Positions 7,267 through 13,171 of a stretch of 14,794 nt of DNA are shown here, in pieces. The translations under genes were made by a program, and so were the position numbers. Positions within the stretch are counted from its first letter, which is position 1; each line of letters opens with the position of its first letter. The DNA comes from Pseudomonadota bacterium (GTDB lineage Bacteria; Pseudomonadota; Gammaproteobacteria; Burkholderiales; Ferrovaceae), in assembly GCA_021811005.1 (NCBI GenBank), contig JAJZPY010000050.1, positions 1 through 14,794 on the forward strand. Direction: 5' to 3'. Below the pieces are notes generated by a model. The model was not told where the DNA came from. It was given only the letters and a program-made list of their open reading frames with translations, and did no database searches.

Positions 7267-8069
7267 CAAGGTTTCGCGGCATCCAATGGGTGGTTTGCCT
7301 GATCCCGGCGCTGTATTGCGTCGTGGCCTTGGCGGGAGGAGGCGGCGCGATGGGCACGATCGTATACGACCCCACCAATCATGCGGAAACGGCGGTGACC
7401 GCTGCCAATGCGGTTCGCCAGACAGCCCAGCAGGTTCAGGCTTACGCCCTCCAGTTTCAGCAATACCTCAACGAGCTGGAGCAGCTGAAAAGACTGCCCC
7501 AGGATACCCTGAACCAGGTCCTGCAGCCCTATACGGACCAGATGGCTGCCGTGCAGTCTCTCTCACAAACCCTGGGTGACACGCTGGGACAGATCCAGTC
7601 ACTGCAGAACATGTTCACCACGCAATTCAGGCAGATGGCGGCCATGGGGGTCACTCCCAATCAATATCTCGACCGCGAAATGCAGATCGCCCAGTATCGC
7701 GGGCAGGGCGTGAGCACGGTTTTCCAGAACGAAGTGACCACGCTGCAATCCGTCAATGATTCCTACGCCCGCATCCGCATGCTTCAGGATCAGATTCCGG
7801 CGAGTGCCGGCTTGCAGCAGAGCTTTCAGACCGTCAACCAGCATCTCAACCTGCTGGCCGGGCAAAACGCACAGCTGATCGGCCTGGTGGCCAGTCATCA
7901 GGCCAATGCGTCAGCCCGCCTTCAGGACGAAGCGGGCGCCGACGCGATGGCCGGTGAGATCGTGCAGAAGCGTCTGCAGGACGACGCACTGAAAATCCAG
8001 CAGCTTCACCAGCAATTGCGCGAGCAGGAATCGACGCTGGGATGGGGTGTCTTGAGCGGCGGTCGTTGA
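7263..8069 (+). CDS. trbJ: TrbJ/VirB5-like periplasmic secretion protein
   Basis: This 268-residue protein matches P-type TrbJ, the VirB5-like component that is exported and may sit at the pilus tip or periplasmic base. It has a signal peptide (hydrophobic 8-24, likely cut after ALA at 22-24), then the TrbJ hallmark VYDPTNHAET (34-43), and then a mostly helical, glutamine-rich chain. Heptad-like runs at about 45-115 and 225-258 suggest coiled coils, as in the VirB5/TrbJ fold. The ATG overlaps the trbE stop (ATGA), so translation is coupled. There are no cysteines apart from C12 and C19 in the signal sequence. Assignment rests on the DPTN motif, architecture and position between trbE and trbL. 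Confidence 0.88.
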   Translation: MTRFRGIQWVVCLIPALYCVVALAGGGGAMGTIVYDPTNHAETAVTAANAVRQTAQQVQAYALQFQQYLNELEQLKRLPQDTLNQVLQPYTDQMAAVQSLSQTLGDTLGQIQSLQNMFTTQFRQMAAMGVTPNQYLDREMQIAQYRGQGVSTVFQNEVTTLQSVNDSYARIRMLQDQIPASAGLQQSFQTVNQHLNLLAGQNAQLIGLVASHQANASARLQDEAGADAMAGEIVQKRLQDDALKIQQLHQQLREQESTLGWGVLSGGR

Positions 8070-8076
8070 TCCGGGC

Positions 8077-9087
8077 ATGATCAGCCTGAACCCTGCCATC
8101 ATCGACCAGTTTTCCCAATCCTTTCTGGAGGGGGGCAGGTCCCTGCACGGCAATCTCTCCGGGGTGGCCGACAGCCTTTACAGTTCGCTCCTGTTGCTGA
8201 CCTTCAGCTGGTTTGGCATCAATGTGCTGCTGGAATCCCTGATGGGGGAAAACCTTGGAAAAGTCCTTTCGCGCCTGATCCGTTTTCTTTTTTTGTCGGG
8301 TCTTGTGGCCTGGTTCCTTCAGGCCTATGACTTCATTTTTTACGAGGGGGTGTACAAGGGCTGCGATGCAGTCGCGGCGGCAATTGCCGGGCCGGGCGGT
8401 GGAGGCCAGGGGTTTGCCACTGCCTGGAGCGTATTCACGGACATCATTGTGACGGTTTGGGAGGCAGTGGCGGGCAGCCCTGCGCGCTATCTGAATGGGG
8501 CAACCCCCATGTCCTGGGCATTCTGGGGCGCTCTGGGTGGGTGGATGATGACGGTTGCGCTGCTGTTCCTGGCGCTTTGCGTGTTCATCCTGGCCTTGGC
8601 GATCCTGACGGTGATTTACGTCATGAGCAATGCCCTGGCTGGCCTGGCCTTGGCACTGGGCCCGTTCTTTATTCCCTGGCTGCTGTGGGATGTGACCAAG
8701 GATTTTTTCATGGCCTGGGTTCGCTTTCTGTTTATTGCCTGTTTCTACCGGGTGGTTTCCGTTTCCGTGCTGGTCATGTCGAAGCCGGTGTTCGTTTTGC
8801 TGCACCAGTGGATGGCGGACAACGCGGCGGTCATGACCGGGGCTTCGCCGTCCGATTCCATGGCGTTGGCCGTGTTGCTCATCATCACGGCCTCGATCAT
8901 GGCTTACCTGATGAGTCACGTGCCGCAGATTTCCGCCGCGCTGATCGGGCACGCGCGGGTGGATACCGGCTTTGCCACCCAATCGAGCCGGGCCATCCAG
9001 AGCCGGATGTCCAAAGCCAACGACTGGATGGGCAGGCGGTTGCGTGATTATGCGCGGAACGCCGAACGTGGGTCGGGCCGGTCATGA
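8077..9087 (+). CDS. trbL: TrbL/VirB6-like polytopic inner-membrane protein
   Basis: This is a 336-residue multi-span protein, the probable inner-membrane channel component. Hydrophobic segments are seen near 35-53, 66-83, 155-180, 185-205, 213-238 and 262-281. The block GLALALGPFFIPWLLWD followed by VTKDFFMAWVRFL (189-218) is characteristic of TrbL/VirB6, which have ALGP followed by a Phe/Trp-rich helix. A glycine-rich stretch GPGGGG (105-110) lies in the first long loop. The C-terminus (about 290-336) is hydrophilic and basic and probably cytoplasmic; it is shorter than the long tails of conjugative TrbL proteins. It starts seven bases after the trbJ stop and ends overlapping the next ATG (ATGA). 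Confidence 0.88.
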   Translation: MISLNPAIIDQFSQSFLEGGRSLHGNLSGVADSLYSSLLLLTFSWFGINVLLESLMGENLGKVLSRLIRFLFLSGLVAWFLQAYDFIFYEGVYKGCDAVAAAIAGPGGGGQGFATAWSVFTDIIVTVWEAVAGSPARYLNGATPMSWAFWGALGGWMMTVALLFLALCVFILALAILTVIYVMSNALAGLALALGPFFIPWLLWDVTKDFFMAWVRFLFIACFYRVVSVSVLVMSKPVFVLLHQWMADNAAVMTGASPSDSMALAVLLIITASIMAYLMSHVPQISAALIGHARVDTGFATQSSRAIQSRMSKANDWMGRRLRDYARNAERGSGRS

Positions 9088-9347
9088 GGTTTCAATCCCT
9101 GCCGGGGTTGACCCCGGGTCAGAAACAGCAACTCTTCCAGGCGCTGGAACAACGGGCAGGGCTGAGCGGGGAAGAAAGGGCTCATTATCCGGTGCCGGAA
9201 CTGCTGGTGCATTCCGCGGCAGGCATGGCCTGGTGGGCGCTGATGCAGGAACTCTACGATCATCCCCTGAAAACCGTTTTTGGCCTGGCGGCCACGGTCA
9301 CTTACCCCCTGTGGTGGATTGCCCATGGCTTGCACCGCCTGTTTTAG
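9084..9347 (+). CDS. small membrane protein of unknown function at the end of the trb cluster
   Basis: This 87-residue protein is not one I recognise. It has a soluble N-terminal half with a predicted helix (about 11-30, QKQQLFQALEQRAGLSGEER) and PVPELLVHSAAGMAWWALMQ at 37-56, then one hydrophobic segment at about 65-82 containing TVTYPLWWIAHG. It has no lipobox cysteine, so it is not a TrbK/VirB7-type lipoprotein, and no signal peptide. It overlaps the trbL stop as ATGA and has no ribosome site of its own, so it should be translated with TrbL. That coupling, and the 32-base gap before the unrelated XdhC gene, make it the last member of the secretion cluster. Codon use and length support a real gene. 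Confidence 0.7.
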   Translation: MRFQSLPGLTPGQKQQLFQALEQRAGLSGEERAHYPVPELLVHSAAGMAWWALMQELYDHPLKTVFGLAATVTYPLWWIAHGLHRLF

Positions 9348-9379
9348 TTTCTCGGGGCAGCCGGTATGATGCATTTCCC

Positions 9380-10351
9380 ATGGACAGCACCGATCTGGAA
9401 GTACTCAAAACGATTGCGCACTGGCAGACTGAGGGCGCGTCGATCACATTGGCCACCCTGGTCAAGACCTGGGGTTCAGCGCCCCGTCCCGTGGGCTCCC
9501 TGCTGGCCCTGACGCGTGATGGCCGGCTGGTGGGCTCCCTTTCGGGCGGCTGCATCGAAGACGACCTGCTGGAGCAGGTGCGTACCCGCACGCTCACGCT
9601 CCCCGAAAAGATTTCCTACGGCATCAGCACCGAGCAGGCCAGCCGATTCGGATTGCCCTGCGGCGGGGAGCTGGAACTGATTCTCGAACCGCTGCATGCG
9701 CACAGCGCCATGGCGGAATTGCTGGCCGCCCTGGCGCAGAATGCCATCGTGGCACGCGAGCTGGATCTGGCCACCGGCCTGGCCCGCATTGTGCCTGCGG
9801 ACCCTTCGGAGAGCCTGGCGGTCACGGAGCGTGCGCTGCGTTCGGTGCACGGGCCGCGCTGGCGGCTGCTCATCATCGGTGCCGGCCAGCTCAGCCGCTA
9901 TCTTGCAGAAATGGCGCTGGCGCTGGATTACCAGGTGCTGCTGTGCGACCCGCGGGCCGAATTCCGCAAATCCTGGCCCGCGCATCTGCCGCCGGTCGAT
10001 GCCGCCATGCCGGATGATTTTGTGACGGCGCAGAAACCCGATCCGCACACGGCTATCGTGGCGCTGACCCACGATCCGAAACAGGACGACCTGGCGCTGC
10101 TGGAAGCCCTCAAGTCGAGCGCGTTCTACGTGGGCGCCATCGGTTCCAAGGCCAACCAGGCCAAGCGGCGGGAACGGCTGGCGCTGTTCGATCTGTCGCC
10201 TGAACAAATCGGCGCGCTGCACGGGCCGGCCGGACTTTCCATCGGCAGCCGCACACCGCCTGAAATGGCCATATCCATCCTGGCCGAGATCACGGCCATA
10301 CGCCACGGCGCGTGGCCGTTCCAGCCCGCGGAGCGGCCGGCGCCGGCATGA
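9380..10351 (+). CDS. XdhC/CoxI-family molybdenum hydroxylase maturation protein
   Basis: XdhC-type proteins bind molybdenum cofactor, promote its sulfuration and deliver it to xanthine dehydrogenase-like enzymes in the cytoplasm. This 323-residue protein has the N-terminal XdhC/CoxI domain with TWGSAPRPVGS (30-40), GSLSGGCIEDDL (52-63, Cys58) and RFGLPCGGELEL (89-100, Cys94). A C-terminal Rossmann domain follows, with LLIIGAGQLSRYLAE (163-177), THDPKQDD (230-237), FYVGAIGSK (249-257) and GLSIGSRTPPEMAISILAEI (285-304). The ATG at 9380 is chosen because the family begins here; the frame is open upstream into trbL but without homology. A TATGAT at 9365-9370 could be a -10 box with no good -35. 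The stop overlaps the next gene (ATGA). No hydroxylase structural gene is in the window. Confidence 0.92.
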   Translation: MDSTDLEVLKTIAHWQTEGASITLATLVKTWGSAPRPVGSLLALTRDGRLVGSLSGGCIEDDLLEQVRTRTLTLPEKISYGISTEQASRFGLPCGGELELILEPLHAHSAMAELLAALAQNAIVARELDLATGLARIVPADPSESLAVTERALRSVHGPRWRLLIIGAGQLSRYLAEMALALDYQVLLCDPRAEFRKSWPAHLPPVDAAMPDDFVTAQKPDPHTAIVALTHDPKQDDLALLEALKSSAFYVGAIGSKANQAKRRERLALFDLSPEQIGALHGPAGLSIGSRTPPEMAISILAEITAIRHGAWPFQPAERPAPA

Positions 10352-10932
10352 TCGCCGGAATCCTGCTCGCTGCCGGGCGCAGTTCGCGCTTTGGCAGCGA
10401 CAAGCTCACCCAGGCAGAACCCGGTGGACAGCCGCTCGCCTTGCAGGCAGCCCGGGCATTCGCCCCCCTGCAGCACACGCTGGCAGTCATTCCGGCCGGG
10501 AACGAGCGGTTGCGCGCGCTGTTTGCAGGCATTGGCTTTGGCGTGACGGAAGTGGCCGGAACGGCTGCGATGTCACGCAGTCTGCAGGCAGGCCTTGCGG
10601 CTGCGTCAGAGGCCAGGGGGTGGATCGTGGGGCTGGCGGACATGCCCTGCGTGCAGCCGTCCACGGTGGCCGCCATCCGTCAGGCGCTGGAGCAGGGCGC
10701 GCACCTGGTGGCCTGCCGGCACGGGGGCCGTCGCGGCAATCCGGTGGGCTTTTCGCAAAACATGACAGCGGCCCTGCGGGCGCTGCAAGGGGACCAGGGG
10801 GCACGGCGGTTGCTGGAAGAACGTTCCGCTGACGTTCACTGGCTTGATGTGGATGATCCGGGCATCCTGCTCGACATCGACGTGCCGGCAGACTGGGCGC
10901 AATACTCGGCTAGCTTTTCCAGAAAGTCATGA
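10348..10932 (+). CDS. MobA-like nucleotidyltransferase (MocA-type molybdenum cofactor)
   Basis: This 194-residue protein is an NTP-transferase-fold enzyme. It opens with GILLAAGRSSRFGSDKL (4-20), the nucleotide-binding LAAGxSxRxGxxK signature, and has GLADMPCVQPS with the metal-binding Asp of the DMP motif, and GGRRGNPVGFS, which resembles the GRRGHPV block of MocA, the cytidylyltransferase that makes the dinucleotide form of the cofactor. With the XdhC-type gene directly upstream and an ATGA overlap, cofactor maturation for a molybdenum hydroxylase is the best reading; related enzymes with other nucleotides cannot be excluded. The ATG at 10348 is preferred over a GTG at 10312. The 3' end overlaps the convergent waaF gene by 23 bases. 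Confidence 0.85.
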   Translation: MIAGILLAAGRSSRFGSDKLTQAEPGGQPLALQAARAFAPLQHTLAVIPAGNERLRALFAGIGFGVTEVAGTAAMSRSLQAGLAAASEARGWIVGLADMPCVQPSTVAAIRQALEQGAHLVACRHGGRRGNPVGFSQNMTAALRALQGDQGARRLLEERSADVHWLDVDDPGILLDIDVPADWAQYSASFSRKS

Positions 10933-11911
10933 CCTGGTCCGGCTGCAGTTCTTCCAGGCAGCGCAGGTGACCCAGGGGACATTCGCGCTTGAAGCACGGA
11001 CTGCAGGACAGGTTCAGGCTCACCACATGGGCCTGCGGTGACAGCGGAGGGGTAAAGCGCGGACTGGATGACCCGAACACGGCAGCCATGGGCCGATCCA
11101 GGGCTGCCGCCACGTGCATCAGTCCCGAGTCGTTGCTGATCACACGCTGTGCCGCCGCCATCAGGTCAACGGCTTCGGACAGCGGGGTGGAACCGCACAG
11201 GTTGTGAACGGGGCCGGGGGTGGCCGCCACGATGGCCTCGCCCACCGGCCGGTCTTTGCCGGAACCCAGCAGCCACACCTGAAACCCTTCGGCAATGAAC
11301 CGGCGCGCGGCTTCCGCAAAATGGCGCACAGGCCAGCGCTTGGCAGGGCCGTATTCGGCGCCGGGGCAGAGCACGGCCACCGGCTGGTCGAGCGCAAGGC
11401 CCAGCCGCGCCAGGGTTGCTGCCTGGGCCTTCAGGTCGGGCACGAGCCGCGGTTGCGGCACCGGCTTTTCAAGCGGGGTTGCGGCCGGCAGCGCCAGGGC
11501 GGCAAAGCGTTCCACCATGAGCGGCAAGGCCTGGCGATCCAGCCGGCGCGCGTCGTTGAGCAGCCACTGCCGCAGCTCGCCCACATAGCCCGTGCGCCGG
11601 GGAATGCGGGCGAACCAGGGGATCAATGCCGACTTGAGGGAGTTGGGCAGCACCACGGCCTGGCGATAGCCGCTGGCTTGAAGCGCGCGCCCCAGCCGGT
11701 AGCGTGCCCCCAGGGCCAGCTCGCCATGCTTGAAGGGGTTGTCGAGAACCTGCGCCACTTCCGGCATGCGCTGCAGCACCCCGTGCGTCCAGGCCGGGGC
11801 CAGCACGTGGATTTCCAGGCCCGGTTCGCGCTGCTGCAGGGCAGAGAGCAGCGGCTGCGAGAGGACGGCGTCGCCCACCCAGGCGGCGCCGATGACGAGG
11901 ATCTTGCTCAA
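10910..11911 (-). CDS. waaF: ADP-heptose:LPS heptosyltransferase II
   Basis: WaaF adds the second L-glycero-D-manno-heptose to the LPS inner core at the cytoplasmic face of the inner membrane. The 333 residues show the GT9 family pattern: MSKILVIGAAWVGDAV (1-16, with the likely catalytic Asp14), VVLPNSLKSALIPW (86-99), the nucleotide-sugar motif CPGAEYGPAKRWP (182-194) and SNDSGLMHVAAAL (259-271). The cysteine cluster C303, C306, C311 and C318 near the C-terminus is typical of WaaF. The start is a TTG at 11911 that overlaps the TGA of the zinc-finger gene (TTGA); there is no ribosome site and no nearby ATG, so it is probably translated by coupling. It is last in the ilvE operon. Confidence 0.95.
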   Translation of the reverse strand: MSKILVIGAAWVGDAVLSQPLLSALQQREPGLEIHVLAPAWTHGVLQRMPEVAQVLDNPFKHGELALGARYRLGRALQASGYRQAVVLPNSLKSALIPWFARIPRRTGYVGELRQWLLNDARRLDRQALPLMVERFAALALPAATPLEKPVPQPRLVPDLKAQAATLARLGLALDQPVAVLCPGAEYGPAKRWPVRHFAEAARRFIAEGFQVWLLGSGKDRPVGEAIVAATPGPVHNLCGSTPLSEAVDLMAAAQRVISNDSGLMHVAAALDRPMAAVFGSSSPRFTPPLSPQAHVVSLNLSCSPCFKRECPLGHLRCLEELQPDQVMTFWKS

Positions 11912-12111
11912 TGAGCGTGGCGGCCGGCGCCTTTAGCCAGGATGTAGCGGGTGCCGCAGTAGGGGCATTGAACCGTGCCGGTGAGCGTCACGTCCAGGAA
12001 CACCCGGGGATGGGTGTTCCAGAGTTTGACGGAAGGCAGGGGGCAATGCAGCGGAAGGTCCGCATCCGTGACTTCCACGGCTTTCTGGTTCAGTTCAGAA
12101 ACATTCGACAT
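11908..12111 (-). CDS. small CHCC-type zinc-finger protein
   Basis: This 67-residue protein has the zinc-ligand pattern of the zf-CHCC family: Cys23 (LHCPLP), His34 (WNTHPRV), Cys49 and Cys52 (QCPYCGTRY). The eukaryotic relative is the complex I accessory subunit NDUFS6; the bacterial function is not established. The ATG at 12111 is chosen over longer upstream reading because GGAGGC at 12121-12116 stands four bases before it and the known family starts here. The site lies inside the last codons of ilvE, whose stop is one base upstream. It is placed between ilvE and waaF, an order I associate with betaproteobacteria. Confidence 0.88.
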   Translation of the reverse strand: MSNVSELNQKAVEVTDADLPLHCPLPSVKLWNTHPRVFLDVTLTGTVQCPYCGTRYILAKGAGRHAH

Positions 12112-12112
12112 C

Positions 12113-13039
12113 TCAGCCTCCAACAACAGTGAGCCAGTCTCGGTGATGGGCCGCACGACCCTTGACGCAATCGAAGTAGAGGGACTGCAGGCGCGTCGTG
12201 ACAGGCCCGCGGTGACCCGCGCCGATGATGCGGCGGTCCACTTCCCGGATCGGGGTGACTTCGGCTGCCGTCCCCGTGAAAAACGCTTCGTCGGCACTGT
12301 AGAGCTCGTCGCGCGAAATCCGCCGTTCCTGCACGGAAAGGCCGGATTCGGCCGCAAGCTGCATGATGCAATCGCGGGTGATGCCTTCCAGCGCGCTGGA
12401 AAGGTCGGGCGTGTGCAGGATGCCGTGCTTGACGATGAAAATGTTCTCGCCCGAACCTTCCGCCACGAAGCCGTCCACGTCCAGCAGCAGGGCTTCGTCG
12501 TAACCGTCTGCCGTGGCTTCGTTGTTGGCCAGGATCGAGTTCATGTAATTCCCGCTGGCTTTGGCCTTGCACATGGTGATGTTGGGGTGGTGGCGGGTGT
12601 AGGACGAGGTTTTCACCCGTATGCCCTGTTCCAGGGCCTGTTCGCCCAGATAGGCACCCCAGGGCCAGGCGGCAATGGCCACGTGCGTTTTGGCGCCCTT
12701 GGGGGACACGCCCATTTTCTCCGAGCCCAGGTACACCAGCGGACGGATGTAGCATTCTTCCAGGCCGTTGCCGGCCACGGTCTCGAGCTGGGCCTTCATG
12801 AGGGTGTCGAGGTCGTAGGGCACGGGGATCTGCAGGATGTGCGCGGAACGGAGCAGGCGTTCGGTGTGCTCTTTCAGGCGAAAGACCGCTGTTCCCAGAC
12901 TGGTCTTGTACGCGCGCACGCCCTCGAATACTGCCATGCCGTAATGGAGGGAGTGGGTCAGCACGTGGGTATTGGCTTCCCGCCAGGGGACGAGGCGGCC
13001 ATCCAGCCAAATGACGCCGTCACGATCAGACATCGACAT
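12113..13039 (-). CDS. ilvE: branched-chain amino acid aminotransferase
   Basis: This PLP fold-type IV enzyme catalyses the last step of leucine, isoleucine and valine synthesis, with glutamate as amino donor. Its 308 residues equal the usual IlvE length. Signatures are WLDGRLVPWREANTHVLTHSLHYG (near 11-34), FEGVRAY (38-44), the PLP lysine Lys160 in CKAKASGNYMNS, LLLDVDGFVAEGSGENIF (near 184-201), GITRD (219-223) and FFTGTAAEVTPIREVD (253-268). The ATG at 13039 has a GGAG nine bases upstream; a second ATG two codons in is also possible. It is the first gene of a minus-strand operon with the zinc-finger gene and waaF, and is divergent from yhdP. Confidence 0.97.
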   Translation of the reverse strand: MSMSDRDGVIWLDGRLVPWREANTHVLTHSLHYGMAVFEGVRAYKTSLGTAVFRLKEHTERLLRSAHILQIPVPYDLDTLMKAQLETVAGNGLEECYIRPLVYLGSEKMGVSPKGAKTHVAIAAWPWGAYLGEQALEQGIRVKTSSYTRHHPNITMCKAKASGNYMNSILANNEATADGYDEALLLDVDGFVAEGSGENIFIVKHGILHTPDLSSALEGITRDCIMQLAAESGLSVQERRISRDELYSADEAFFTGTAAEVTPIREVDRRIIGAGHRGPVTTRLQSLYFDCVKGRAAHHRDWLTVVGG

Positions 13040-13068
13040 TCAATTACGCTCCGATCAGCAAAACTTTG

Positions 13069-13097
13069 ATTCTAACGGATGTTGCATCGCCCCACAA
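13069..13097 (-). promoter_or_regulatory. candidate sigma-70 promoter of the ilvE operon
   Basis: Reading the minus strand, TTGTGG (13097 to 13092) and TAGAAT (13074 to 13069) are separated by 17 bases. The -10 box matches the consensus at five of six positions, the -35 at three. The start of transcription would fall near 13062, giving a leader of about 20 bases before the ATG at 13039, with the ribosome site GGAG inside it. Confidence 0.4.
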
Positions 13098-13112
13098 AAC
13101 CGCTTCCGGTTT
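13097..13112. repeat. inverted repeat AAACCG-CTTC-CGGTTT next to the ilvE -35 box
   Basis: A perfect six-base inverted repeat with a four-base spacer stands at the upstream edge of the candidate ilvE -35 box and about 45 bases before the yhdP -10. It could be an operator or simply a chance hairpin; no regulator can be named from the sequence. Confidence 0.35.
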
Positions 13113-13156
13113 ACCGATCGTTACCTTGGGAAAGGAACGGCGGTACCCAAAGCAGC

Positions 13157-13162
13157 TATACT
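13157..13162 (+). promoter_or_regulatory. candidate -10 box of yhdP
   Basis: TATACT is a five-of-six match to the sigma-70 -10 consensus. Nothing like TTGACA lies 16-18 bases upstream, so the promoter would be weak or activator-dependent. Transcription would begin around 13169, only a few bases before the proposed ATG at 13172, implying a very short leader. Confidence 0.3.
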
Positions 13163-13171
13163 TGAAGGCTT

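Noticed and set aside
7846..8982. Minus-strand open frame of 378 codons over trbL
   Set aside because: Reverse-strand image of a membrane protein, giving a His/Gln/Arg-rich product of low complexity.
8972..9379. Upstream extension of the XdhC-type protein by 136 codons
   Set aside because: It runs out of frame through the end of trbL and the 87-codon gene and has no XdhC similarity; the family starts at the ATG at 9380.
11975..13069. Plus-strand open frame of 364 codons over ilvE
   Set aside because: Antisense to a well-conserved aminotransferase; no ribosome site or recognisable domain.
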